Shown here in pieces: positions 54,233 through 63,350 of a DNA stretch of 64,000 nucleotides. A program made the position numbers and the translations under genes. Every line of letters starts with the position of its first letter. The stretch's first letter is position 1. The notes beneath the pieces were generated by a model that worked only from the letters and a program-made list of their open reading frames with translations, searched no databases and was not told where the DNA came from. Source of the DNA: Granulicella aggregans (lineage in GTDB: Bacteria; Acidobacteriota; Terriglobia; Terriglobales; Acidobacteriaceae); contig NZ_JAGSYE010000004.1 of the NCBI RefSeq assembly GCF_025685565.1, forward strand, positions 124,001-188,000, written 5' to 3'.

Positions 54233-57200
54233 GTCCGGACAAGTTCCGATCCAGCCGGTAAAACGCCCCATCCTGTGCAGTCCTTATGAGGTGCCGGACG
54301 CGCATTGGCTGTATGACACCAAGACCGGCGAGCCAAGGGAGCAACCTGGCCGACGCGATGCGGGCTACTGGTACAAGACCGACAAGGTGGGCAGCGCTCA
54401 GGGGAAGATGTTCGTCGAAGAAGAGCGAGACGACATCGAGCTGGTGAATGCTCTGCGGAAAGACGTTGATCGTTGGCGTGAGTCCAAATACAGAGGTGCG
54501 TCCAACGTCACAAAGGATCTCCTGAGCCATTGGACGAGCAAAGACCGTGGTCGCCGCTTGTTTTTCTGTCAGTTGGAAGCAGTCGAGACGCTCATTTATT
54601 TGGCTGAGATTCGGATTCCGGGTCGGAGCAGCCGGACGCAATTCAAAGACTTTGCCGTTACAGACGGGGACATTCAGCAACTGCTAAAGGGAGACCGGCC
54701 AAGCTTTTATCAGACTCCCACGGACTACTTCCCGACATTGGTGGATCGTTCGACTGACCCCGATATACTGCCGTTGCAACGACTGGGCTGCAAGATGGCA
54801 ACGGGCTCAGGCAAAACGGTTGTGATGTCGATGCTGATCTCGTGGGCCTTCTGCAATCGAGGCGTCAATCCAAACAGCATTGAATATCCCAATGCTGTTC
54901 TCGTTGTATGTCCGAACCTGACGGTGAAGGAACGCTTGGAGGTGCTGCGTCCCGAGAATGCTAACAACTACTATGTTGAGTTCGACATTGTTCCGACAAA
55001 GTACCGCCCTTTGATGCAACGAGGGAAGGTGCTCGTGACGAACTGGCATTCATTCAGCCCACAATCAGAGCACGAAGAAGGCGGCAAGACATACGCCGTC
55101 GTCAATAAGGGTCCAGACACTCCTGAGACATTCGCTCGGCACCTACTCGGTGACGACCTCTATGACCGAATGCCGATCATGGTTCTGAACGACGAAGGTC
55201 ATCATTGCTGGCGTCCCTTGGCCGATGGCAATAGAGATGCCCCTAATCCCGGCGAGGCCAAAGAGCTTGAGGAAGAGGAGGAAGAGGCCACAGTCTGGGT
55301 CGGTGGGTTGGACAAACTCAATAACTCCAATCCTCAGGGTCCGAACGTCAAGGGTATCGCGCTGTGTGTGGATCTGTCGGCGACCCCCTTCTATATCAAA
55401 GGAAGCGGCCATCCGGAGGGTCGTCCGTTTCCGTGGCTGGTTAGTGATTTTGGTCTTGTCGATGCAATCGAGAGCGGCATCGTGAAGATTCCGCGTATGC
55501 CGGTCATGGATGTGACAGGCCTCCCCGACCCTAAATACTTCAAGCTCTGGGAAACGATTCGAGAAAACCTTCAACCGGCAGACTTTCAGCCCGGGAAAGC
55601 TCGAAAGCCTAAACCACAGGTCGTGTATCGCGATGCTGAGGGCGCACTGCAACAACTCGCAGGTCAGTGGAAGGAACGGTTCGAGTATGTCGAGCAAGCC
55701 ACGCCAGGACAGGAACACGTTCCCCCTGTGATGATTGTTGTCTGCGATAACACGGACCTTGCAGAAGTTGTGTACCAGAAGATCAGCGGAGAGACCCAGG
55801 TTGAAGTCGTAACGCAAGCCGACGTTGAGGCAGATGAGGACGAAGAGGACAGGCCTACTAAGGCTAAGTCAAAGATCAAATGGGCGACCAGCTATGGTCA
55901 AAGTGAAGTCCTGCCGCAATTCCAAAACACCGCTGAGAGAAAATACACCATCCGAATCGATTCGAAGCTGTTAGCCGAAGCCGAGAGCGGCGATCCTAAA
56001 AAGGGAAAGAAGGACTTCGCCGAAGATCTTCGGCAGGTTGTCGCAACGGTGGGAAAAGTTGGGCAACCAGGAGAACATGTCCGCTGCGTGGTGTCAGTGG
56101 GGATGTTGACGGAGGGCTGGGATGCGAACAACGTGACCCATATCCTCGGTATCCGTGCATTCGGGAGTCAGCTACTTTGCGAGCAGGTGGTTGGACGAGG
56201 TCTTCGCAGGATGAACTACACTCCGACCATTGCCGAGAACGGCAAGGAGCTTTTGACTGAAGAGTACGTTGATGTTTACGGTATCCCGTTCTCTGTCATC
56301 CCATTCAAAGGCAGGCCTCTAACTGCGAGCGCTGCCGAGGATAAACCGAAGCAACTTGTCATGGCGTTGCCGGAGCGGAAAGCTATGGAGATTCAATTTC
56401 CAGTTGTCGACGGCTACGCATTTGCCCTTCGGAAAAACCTTATCAAGTGCGACGTTGCCTCCATGGAGACGCTTGTTGTGGAGCCTCACAAGGAACCTAC
56501 AGCGACGTTTCTCACGGCGACCGTTGGCTACAAAGAAGGCCACGCGGCCTCGGGTTCACTCGTGCTCCCCTTAATCCAACAGGACCGGCACACCTATTAC
56601 GAACAGAATCACATAGAAACAATCAAGTTCAACTTGGCCCGGATCATAGTTGAGCTGTTGTCCGACGCGTCACACCAGGGTAGCGACAGGAAGGCGCGAG
56701 TGTTCCGCCTACAATCCAAGCATCAACTGTTCCCACAAGTGTTTGCGGTTGTGGACGAGTACGTTCGGACCAAGGTCAACTTTCAAGACGAACATCACTC
56801 TGAACTTGGCCTGGGTATCTATGTCCAGCGCATCATCGAACGATTGCTATCTCGGATTGAGCCGGATGACAACAGCGGAGAAATGCCGCTCATGCCAATC
56901 CTTGACCGCTACAAGTCCATAGGGTCTACCGCCGACGTTAAGTTCCCAACAACCAAGCCGTGCTTCGCCACAGCGATGAGCCACATCAATCAGGTTGTTG
57001 CGGACACACTACAGTGGGAGCAGAGCGCGGCATTCAGACTGGAAATGGCGGCTAAGCATGGCATCGTCCAGTACTACGCAAAAAACGACCACCTCGACCT
57101 GATGATTCCATATGAATATCTTGGAGTTGAGCACAACTATCTCCCAGACTATCTTGTGAGACTTGTGAATGGTGTCACCCTACTGCTGGAGATCAAGGGG

Positions 57201-57371
57201 TATGAAGACAACCAAGCAAAGGCAAAACATGATTCCGCGAGAAGGTGGGTTTCCGCAGTCAACAATTGGGGGAAGCTAGGAACATGGGATCTGCACGTCT
57301 GCCGTAATCCTCAGGTTCTAGAACGAGAGCTTAGGCACCTAATTACGAGTAGAAATAGCGCAACGATGTAA
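54222..57371 (+). CDS. Type III-like restriction subunit (DEAD helicase plus PD-(D/E)XK nuclease)
   Basis: The partner restriction enzyme of the preceding methyltransferase. Start GTG 54222 has GGAGG 6 nt upstream. N-terminal signature PILCSPYEVPDAHWLYD, TGEPREQPGRRDAGYW; helicase motifs MATGSGKT (K198), VLNDEGHH (motif II), DLSATPFYIKG (III), SVGMLTEGWDANNVTHILG (V) and CEQVVGRGLRR (VI). A Glu-rich insert (ELEEEEEEATVW) sits in the first helicase lobe. Near the C-terminus LPDYLVRL...LLLEIKGY is a PD-(D/E)XK nuclease core. At 1049 aa it resembles the proteins annotated as BPTD_3080-family restriction endonucleases (from memory). ATP-driven translocation and cleavage of unmodified DNA is inferred. 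Confidence 0.88.
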   Translation: MADKSGQVPIQPVKRPILCSPYEVPDAHWLYDTKTGEPREQPGRRDAGYWYKTDKVGSAQGKMFVEEERDDIELVNALRKDVDRWRESKYRGASNVTKDLLSHWTSKDRGRRLFFCQLEAVETLIYLAEIRIPGRSSRTQFKDFAVTDGDIQQLLKGDRPSFYQTPTDYFPTLVDRSTDPDILPLQRLGCKMATGSGKTVVMSMLISWAFCNRGVNPNSIEYPNAVLVVCPNLTVKERLEVLRPENANNYYVEFDIVPTKYRPLMQRGKVLVTNWHSFSPQSEHEEGGKTYAVVNKGPDTPETFARHLLGDDLYDRMPIMVLNDEGHHCWRPLADGNRDAPNPGEAKELEEEEEEATVWVGGLDKLNNSNPQGPNVKGIALCVDLSATPFYIKGSGHPEGRPFPWLVSDFGLVDAIESGIVKIPRMPVMDVTGLPDPKYFKLWETIRENLQPADFQPGKARKPKPQVVYRDAEGALQQLAGQWKERFEYVEQATPGQEHVPPVMIVVCDNTDLAEVVYQKISGETQVEVVTQADVEADEDEEDRPTKAKSKIKWATSYGQSEVLPQFQNTAERKYTIRIDSKLLAEAESGDPKKGKKDFAEDLRQVVATVGKVGQPGEHVRCVVSVGMLTEGWDANNVTHILGIRAFGSQLLCEQVVGRGLRRMNYTPTIAENGKELLTEEYVDVYGIPFSVIPFKGRPLTASAAEDKPKQLVMALPERKAMEIQFPVVDGYAFALRKNLIKCDVASMETLVVEPHKEPTATFLTATVGYKEGHAASGSLVLPLIQQDRHTYYEQNHIETIKFNLARIIVELLSDASHQGSDRKARVFRLQSKHQLFPQVFAVVDEYVRTKVNFQDEHHSELGLGIYVQRIIERLLSRIEPDDNSGEMPLMPILDRYKSIGSTADVKFPTTKPCFATAMSHINQVVADTLQWEQSAAFRLEMAAKHGIVQYYAKNDHLDLMIPYEYLGVEHNYLPDYLVRLVNGVTLLLEIKGYEDNQAKAKHDSARRWVSAVNNWGKLGTWDLHVCRNPQVLERELRHLITSRNSATM

Positions 57372-57402
57372 TTGCGATTGACGGACAGACAGAAGGCATT
57401 TG

Positions 57403-57564
57403 ATGGATGGATTGGCGATATTACTTGAATCCCGAAGTACCGAAGGAGAAGTGCGTTTTGTGAGACGCGTTCGACCAAACTACTCTGGGACGCTAGTGAC
57501 TGTATTGAACTGGAACTCTTTCGTTTCCACGTCAGACCTAAAGTGGAACGTATATCATCACTGA
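57403..57564 (+). CDS. Small ORF abutting the beta-helix membrane protein gene
   Basis: ATG 57403, with AAGG 8 nt upstream, opens a 53-codon frame ending at TGA 57562-57564, one base before the ATG of the 601-aa gene (57566). That larger gene lacks its own Shine-Dalgarno site, which suggests translation by coupling to this small frame. The peptide (RFVRRVRPNYSGTLVTVLNW in the middle, basic and aromatic) has no family I know. It could be an antitoxin-like or regulatory peptide, or chance. Confidence 0.35.
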   Translation: MDGLAILLESRSTEGEVRFVRRVRPNYSGTLVTVLNWNSFVSTSDLKWNVYHH

Positions 57565-57565
57565 A

Positions 57566-59371
57566 ATGAACGAGATCTTAGACCTGGCAACGCAACGCTT
57601 TTCCAACTTATCTGAAGCAGAGAAGCGCGTACTGCGGGCTGCGGCAACAGGTGATGCTGCCATCTGCGGATCGAATGGCAATGACAATGACTCTACGAAC
57701 GAACCGCGTGACAGTGATGGCTGGCATTCCGAAAGAACGATTCAAGCGGAATTCCTGGAATGGCTCTGTACGACGGAAAGTATTTCGGGAAAGGTCAACA
57801 GGCAAGGTATTCACATTTATGCGGCAAGAATTGCTGGAGTTCTGAGTTTTTCCTATAGCTCTATACCCTTCCCCTTAATGTTCCAGTTGTGCGCTTTTAC
57901 GCAAGACGTTTCATTCAAAAATGCACGCCTTCCATCGCTAATTTTCACATCATGCGTTATGCACTCCATCCTTGCGGATGGCGTGGATGTAGCGAACAAC
58001 GTGCTCATGAATGGCCGATTTGAAGCAGTCGGACAAGTCCTATTTCGCAACGCAAAGGTAGGTGGTGATTTTCGCACAGACGGCGCGACTTTTAGGTACG
58101 CGCCAGCAACATCGTTCAATCTCCAAACCGGTAACGCGCTTGGATGCGACAGAATAAAAATCAGCGGCAGCGTATTCCTCTCTCAGTCAGCATGCCAGAG
58201 TAGTTTTTACGGGGAAGTTGGGTTTGCTAGTGCATGGATTGGGAGCAATTTCGAGTGCGATGGCGGGACTTTTAGCAATTCGGGTAAAGATAAATTTGCC
58301 ATCAGAGCGGACCGGATCACGGTAGCAGGAAGTGTATTTTTGCGTAAGGGATTTTCAGCGGTAGGCGCCGTCCGTCTCCTGAACGCAAATATCGGGGTGC
58401 TTGACTGTACACGCGGAAATTTTTCCGGGAACGGCCTTACGGCACTGAATGCAGAGGGCGCAAGAGTTGCGGGGGCCGCTGTGCTCGATTTGACCAAGAC
58501 ATCTTCGGGCGGCACACAGCTCCGAGGTTTGGAGGCAATGGATGTGAGCTGTCTCCACGGAGAATTCGATTCAGTGGACCTTCGCCATGCGACTATCCGC
58601 CGAGTCTTTCGGTGGAAGGAAGTCATTGGAGCAAATGAAACCCAGCTGGACTTGAGAGATGCAACGATTGGCGGTATTGAAGATGACCAAGCAAGCTGGC
58701 CAGATTCTGGATTCCTTCTATTGGAGGGGCTCTCATTCGAGGGATTTACCAATTGCACTAGAGACATTGATGCACGCCTGAAGTGGATTCAACGCGACGC
58801 GTCGCCTTCCCCCAGAATTTATAAGCAGTTGGCAGGTGTCTATTCGAAGACTGGAGAAACGCGGAATTCGCGCGAAGCGCTTTTCTATCTTGAGGAACTG
58901 CTCCACCGAAAGCAAGAGATGGCCGCTCGGCCCAGGATGCTGAAGCCGTTCGTATATCTCTGGAGGCAATGTCTGAAATGGACAATTGGTTATGGCTACA
59001 AATTGGATAGAGCTTTCATCGGGATGCTTCTTCTGACGTCAATCGGCATTGTGGCTTCAGCTTGGGGTTACCAGGAGCGAGTAATCGTTCCGACTGATAA
59101 GGATGCCTACGTCTATTTCGAGGCGCATCAGCAGCCACCAGGTTCATATCAACGGTTCAGCTCGATCATGTTTTCCATCGAGCACTCTTTACCGGCAATC
59201 AACCTTGGGGTTTCCGGCAGCTGGACATCGAATCCGTCGTTTGAACTTCCGGGTCGAGCACCGTATTCCTATCAACTACGTTGGTGGTTTTGGATCCAAA
59301 CAATGCTTGGTTGGGGCCTGTCGATATTTTTCATTGCGGGACTCACAGGGCTCGTGAAAAGCGACAAGTAG
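57566..59371 (+). CDS. Beta-helix-repeat protein with C-terminal membrane segments
   Basis: 601 residues in three parts. An N-terminal helical region (about 1-75) is followed by about 300 residues of quasi-repeats of roughly 20 aa with the pattern of pentapeptide-like or right-handed beta-helix proteins (GRFEAVGQVLFRNAKVGGDF, IKISGSVFLSQSACQ, ITVAGSVFLRKGFSAVGAV, LRHATIRRVF). A helical domain (about 400-470, SPRIYKQLAGVYSKTGETRNSREALFYLEEL) then leads to two hydrophobic segments, AFIGMLLLTSIGIVASAWGY and WFWIQTMLGWGLSIFFIAGL. No catalytic motif is seen. Its place between a restriction system and the kinase/hydrolase pair suggests an island gene, possibly a membrane-acting effector; function is unknown. 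Confidence 0.7.
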   Translation: MNEILDLATQRFSNLSEAEKRVLRAAATGDAAICGSNGNDNDSTNEPRDSDGWHSERTIQAEFLEWLCTTESISGKVNRQGIHIYAARIAGVLSFSYSSIPFPLMFQLCAFTQDVSFKNARLPSLIFTSCVMHSILADGVDVANNVLMNGRFEAVGQVLFRNAKVGGDFRTDGATFRYAPATSFNLQTGNALGCDRIKISGSVFLSQSACQSSFYGEVGFASAWIGSNFECDGGTFSNSGKDKFAIRADRITVAGSVFLRKGFSAVGAVRLLNANIGVLDCTRGNFSGNGLTALNAEGARVAGAAVLDLTKTSSGGTQLRGLEAMDVSCLHGEFDSVDLRHATIRRVFRWKEVIGANETQLDLRDATIGGIEDDQASWPDSGFLLLEGLSFEGFTNCTRDIDARLKWIQRDASPSPRIYKQLAGVYSKTGETRNSREALFYLEELLHRKQEMAARPRMLKPFVYLWRQCLKWTIGYGYKLDRAFIGMLLLTSIGIVASAWGYQERVIVPTDKDAYVYFEAHQQPPGSYQRFSSIMFSIEHSLPAINLGVSGSWTSNPSFELPGRAPYSYQLRWWFWIQTMLGWGLSIFFIAGLTGLVKSDK

Positions 59372-60280
59372 CAGACTCTAAGTCGTCTGCCAGATTCTGC
59401 AGAGGTTCTCGGAGGTCGACTTGTCTTCACTAAACACCTTATGGATTGGTGATAACAGGCGAATGCCTTCATTTCGGGCATACATGATGGTTTTGCACGC
59501 TTGTATAGCGAATATCCCTAGGCGGCGCGGTTCGCTGCAACCATGCCCCGTTTGTTTTGTAAAGCATGTCCCCAGGACACTCAGGGGTGAGTGTACCGGG
59601 ACATGCGTTACGCTGTGGACCTGAGACATCCGTTACAAGCCCCTTGCGGTGTCGATAATTCGGGATTTCGGGGGGGCGCGAGAATAATATCCAGTCTTCG
59701 TGGCCGTGGGAATGTGGGAATCCCGAAGGGATTTCCAAAGAGTGTGGGAAGGGTGGGAAGCTGGCATCATGGCTTTCCAAGCTTTCCATACTCTGTCATT
59801 TCCATGGCCTTGTTTCCGTGCGCAAGATGCCAGATAAACCGATATGCTGCCACCCAGCGCAACGTGCTGCACTTGCCGTGAGGGGCTCATCGGTCTTCAT
59901 CGATCGTAATTGATTGGATCTGCGATTACGCAAGCGCTGAGAATCGGTAGGCCTGACGCGCGAATACTCCGATCATTCATGCGCACGAGATTATTTAGGG
60001 CAGTATTGGAGAACGAGCCACTCTAGAAGCTGTGCACCCAGCTACAGGTCGCACAAGAACCTCAGCACAACGAAGCTCTACAACAGCCCCGTCTGACGGG
60101 AAGGTCAACCTGTTTTTTGTGCGCTATTGGCGGAGAATGTGGCAATAGGTGAGCGAGTGGCAACCGTGACTCATTACGAGTGATGACGGAAGTGTAAATA
60201 AGCCGATCAAAAGTGCTTAGACACGCGGTCCTCCGGAGGTCAACAATGCGAGCAGTTCGACCTGCCTGTAGTACAGGTCG
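59372..60280. other. Noncoding gap of about 900 bp with IS481-like end sequences
   Basis: No convincing gene is found on either strand. It holds the palindromic element at 59559-59637 and short low-similarity frames only. The convergent genes on either side (57566-59371 plus; 60281-61765 minus) end here. A hairpin suited as terminator for the minus-strand gene is present at about 60263-60280 (ACCTG...CAGGT, in GACCTGCCTGTAGTACAGG), but without a clear T-run. Confidence 0.4.
59559..59637. repeat. Palindrome resembling joined IS481-family ends
   Basis: GTAAAGCATGTCCC (59559-59572) is inverted as GGGACATGCGTTAC (59598-59611), one mismatch, with inner arms ACACTCA/TGAGTGT closing an almost complete hairpin. 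A third, related unit GAGACATCCGTTAC lies at 59623-59636. GTAACG-ATGTC repeats of this kind occur at the ends of IS481-family elements; no transposase adjoins here, so it looks like a remnant. Confidence 0.45.
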
Positions 60281-61765
60281 TCAACCAATAAGCGGAGCGA
60301 ATCTATGGTAGAAGAAGTCGACGAGCAGTTCGTGGCTCGGAGAACTCTCTGATGTCGGCTTAACGGAGCTAAAGTGATCGGTATCGCGGAGAGCTACCGG
60401 TGCGCCAAAATATCGACCCGCACTCTCAGCAGTTACGACTTGAGACAAAGGTGGCAGCAGCTTACGCTTAATTATGAAATGTGATTCATAAGCTTCTATT
60501 CCCGTGAATCGTTTAATAGTCCTGCTATCCACTAAGTCTTTAAATCGCGCATCAAGGTCTCGTACACTCCAATGCCCCCATTGCAATTGTTTGCCGACGC
60601 TATGATTAAAAAATGCAGTCAGCAGGCTGAGATGGTCTGCGTATCGAGACCCATAACTCGGGGAAGCTATAAGTATCAGGCCGACATTCTTATTCTTTAA
60701 TTCAGTCTTATGGCTCTCGATTAAATAACGTGCAACAATGCCTCCCGTACTGTGGCCAAGAAAGATGATGTTTTCATACTTCAGTGGAGCTGGGGAGCCA
60801 TCAGCCTGCGGTCTCACGAGTGCACTGTAAAGCTCTTCGGCGCAATTTCTGATTTCATAGTCATTACTCTCTAGTTCCGTATAGTATCCTCCCAGATAGA
60901 CTGATAAGGCCGCAAGGCGCCGATCTTGCGCTATTAGTTCTGGCCAGTATGCTATTGGTTTGTCATCACTATCTGTGGCCAACCAGCATCCCCGGCTGTC
61001 GGATAGCACTCCATGAACCATCACTAAGACCGTGTTGCCGTGCCCCTTGTGGTACCAAAGATTGTTGGTACCAGGTTCGGGAAGTCTGGCAAGCCAATTG
61101 CTTTCTGGATGCGAGCTTGTAGTCTCATTGTCGGTGAACGAGGCGGCAAGTCCGTCGGAAGTAGCTTCTTTCAGTAGCTCTGCGTCAAAGTCCTGTTCTG
61201 CAAGAACTATGCGCAAGTTCCGAGAGCCAGGCACCGAGATAATTTCGGGAACTAAGAACGGGAATCCTGAGCTGCTTTCAAATATTTCTATATCCGAGTT
61301 GTCCTTTATAAGCCTTCCACGTTGTCCAGCTGCCACAAACAGGGATATCAAGAGGTTGGTTCTACGGCCGCATGGAAGAATGTCACAGTTCAAGTTTCGC
61401 GCGAGCAGCAAAAGCCGAACGGCATAACCAAGCAGTTCTTCTGTCGACCTCGTAGGTGATGCGTCACATTCGGCAAGCGCTTTTATGATAATCGGAATTT
61501 TCGCGGCCCGCTGCACACTTGCGACTAAAGCGTTTTGTTCTTCTTCAGACTCAACCAGGTCAGGGGCGGCCGGCAGGCTGACCAGTTTGGTGCCGGACAC
61601 TCGCCGCGATAGAACTCTCGTGAGTTCGCTCATCCCCCCAGCCTCATAGTAAATTCTGTTATAGCTCGCAAAGAGGAGTGGTAGATCGTACCGATACCCG
61701 AGATCGCCACTATCCACGGCGATTCGTATAATTGCTGCTCGGTCTAGGAATAGATTTCGTTTCAT
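60281..61765 (-). CDS. Alpha/beta hydrolase (lipase/PGAP1-like) with unknown N-terminal domain
   Basis: 494 residues. The N-terminal 235 are unassigned (DRAAIIRIAVDSGDLGYRYD, LLLLARNLNCDILPCGRR). The second half is an alpha/beta hydrolase: VLVMVHGVLSDSRGCW gives the oxyanion HG, IIFLGHSTGGIVARYL holds nucleophile S339 in GHSTG, and RDTDHFSSVKP holds the probable catalytic H464. Such domains deacylate lipids or other esters. ATG 61765 overlaps the stop of the kinase-like gene (ATGA at 61762-61765), so both are translated together. Base composition is visibly AT-richer than the neighbouring regions, which suggests recent transfer. I infer a two-gene system of unknown role. Confidence 0.75.
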   Translation of the reverse strand: MKRNLFLDRAAIIRIAVDSGDLGYRYDLPLLFASYNRIYYEAGGMSELTRVLSRRVSGTKLVSLPAAPDLVESEEEQNALVASVQRAAKIPIIIKALAECDASPTRSTEELLGYAVRLLLLARNLNCDILPCGRRTNLLISLFVAAGQRGRLIKDNSDIEIFESSSGFPFLVPEIISVPGSRNLRIVLAEQDFDAELLKEATSDGLAASFTDNETTSSHPESNWLARLPEPGTNNLWYHKGHGNTVLVMVHGVLSDSRGCWLATDSDDKPIAYWPELIAQDRRLAALSVYLGGYYTELESNDYEIRNCAEELYSALVRPQADGSPAPLKYENIIFLGHSTGGIVARYLIESHKTELKNKNVGLILIASPSYGSRYADHLSLLTAFFNHSVGKQLQWGHWSVRDLDARFKDLVDSRTIKRFTGIEAYESHFIIKRKLLPPLSQVVTAESAGRYFGAPVALRDTDHFSSVKPTSESSPSHELLVDFFYHRFAPLIG

Positions 61766-63270
61766 TTGGTCGCGTCGTCAATCAAACCCCAGGTCTTGTA
61801 TGTTTCCTCTACTGTGCCTAGACATTTCCAGTCGACAGAGCCATTATTATTTTGCGCATGTTTCACAAATGCACCTACTTGTTCTAACTCCTTGGTCAGC
61901 GAATATAGATGAGCATCATTGCGCTCGATTGATTGCTTCTCGACGTGCTGCTCCCATTGAGCGACCTCGAAGGCAAAACTGGTACAAAGGGTATACAAAC
62001 AGCGATACTGCTGCATTGATACTGCGGTTGCAGCAACTTCGAGGTTCCTAGTATCGTCTCTACTGTGACGGGCATTGGCGAAATGCTTCAGGGTAATTAG
62101 CGAGCGCCGATTGATCGTCATTGCCCTCCAAAGCCAAGTCCATAACGTGTTGGAGGCATTTTCGGCGGCAGATTTTGCAAACGCATTGTGATAAATGCTT
62201 GCAATCGAATTTTGTAGGCCGATCATTTGTAAAGAACCCGAAAGCTCCCCTCCTTCAACTCCTGGATCTAATTGTGGCACTCTCCAACCCATAGCGTAAT
62301 CATCTGCAGCAATCGTAAGGCAAAGACTTTCATCACTTTGTGACGTCAAGCCGATCAATGCTTTACGGAGTAGAACGGAAAATTGTAATAGCTGACACGA
62401 AAATGTTTCATCGCTCACCACTGACTTGTGGTTCGCTGCCAGAAAAGCGAGCCCGTCGCAGAACAATTCGATGAAGCGTCTGGCTTGGACATTGTCGCCC
62501 GGATTCGGAATGGTCGCGCGAAGACATGACAGCGACTCCGCGGTCAAACCTCTTTCTTCAGTTCGCAATCCCCGCAGTGCCTGTCCGAGGGATATGGTGA
62601 AACCAACAAGAACTGAGATTTCATCTGGATTGCTTCGAGCCTTATTATTTGGCGCCAGGCTGATCGTTGGATCGCAACCGCAGAACGCGATTGCGGCAGG
62701 AAGAACTGCGGCCTCCGGAGTAGAGGGAGCCAAGTGTTTGCCGCGTGGTCCGAATTCAACATCAATGCCTTTGAGGTGAGGTCGAATCGTTGCATCAATC
62801 TCATCGACAGCCGCGATCCAAAGATCTGGTCGTCTGCTAATGGGAGGCAGATGAAGTCGGCCACCCAACTGTCTGAGCAGATCAGCGGTGAATCCCGGAA
62901 CGATCTTGTCGATCGTCAGTCGTGAGTACTGTATATATCCACAAAGCAGCGAGATGAACTCAGGACGATCGAAACTGAGGAAAGGGGTAAGAAAATCCTC
63001 GCTCATTCGCTGTGCAGAGATATCACCCATCGTGCCACTGGCAAAGTCTATAAATTGAGTTTTACCTGACGCAAAGTTGAAGAAAACATGATCTGGGTGG
63101 AGATCCAAATGCACGAAGCCCAAGCCATGCATTTTCCCCAGAGTCCATCCAGCTGAACACTTGGCAAACGCGTCGGGATGTAGGTCGAGCTCGCTTAAGC
63201 TGTAGATCTCGTCGGCTGCGAAGAGCCGACGGTGTTCGATGTTTGACGGGACATCCCAGGGATTAGGCAT
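61762..63270 (-). CDS. WaaP/Kdo-kinase-like protein lacking its N-lobe, with helical C-terminal domain
   Basis: Residues 40-80 are a kinase C-lobe core: GWTLGKMHGLGFVHLDLHPDHVFF with catalytic D56, then FIDFAS with D75 in the place of DFG. The residue at the Mg-binding Asn position is His61, as in WaaP/Kdo-type kinases (H-x-D-x4-H). The N-lobe with the ATP-binding Lys is absent: an in-frame TGA stands 7 codons before ATG 63270, and a decayed IS481 begins about 80 bp further. I infer a 5' truncation. Residues 130-502 are mostly helical and unassigned (WLWRAMTINRRSLITLKHFA, FEVAQWEQHVEKQ). The stop overlaps the hydrolase start. The DNA is AT-rich like the hydrolase gene. Confidence 0.6.
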   Translation of the reverse strand: MPNPWDVPSNIEHRRLFAADEIYSLSELDLHPDAFAKCSAGWTLGKMHGLGFVHLDLHPDHVFFNFASGKTQFIDFASGTMGDISAQRMSEDFLTPFLSFDRPEFISLLCGYIQYSRLTIDKIVPGFTADLLRQLGGRLHLPPISRRPDLWIAAVDEIDATIRPHLKGIDVEFGPRGKHLAPSTPEAAVLPAAIAFCGCDPTISLAPNNKARSNPDEISVLVGFTISLGQALRGLRTEERGLTAESLSCLRATIPNPGDNVQARRFIELFCDGLAFLAANHKSVVSDETFSCQLLQFSVLLRKALIGLTSQSDESLCLTIAADDYAMGWRVPQLDPGVEGGELSGSLQMIGLQNSIASIYHNAFAKSAAENASNTLWTWLWRAMTINRRSLITLKHFANARHSRDDTRNLEVAATAVSMQQYRCLYTLCTSFAFEVAQWEQHVEKQSIERNDAHLYSLTKELEQVGAFVKHAQNNNGSVDWKCLGTVEETYKTWGLIDDATK

Positions 63271-63350
63271 GTTGGCCAGGATTATAAATCAGGTAGAGAG
63301 GCTTCGTGCATTTAAATAGGAACGACGCGTTACGACCCTGCTTGGCAAAC

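Noticed and set aside
59633..59890. Overlapping short ORFs in the 0.9-kb gap.
   Set aside because: They overlap each other on both strands, lack ribosome sites and show no family pattern.
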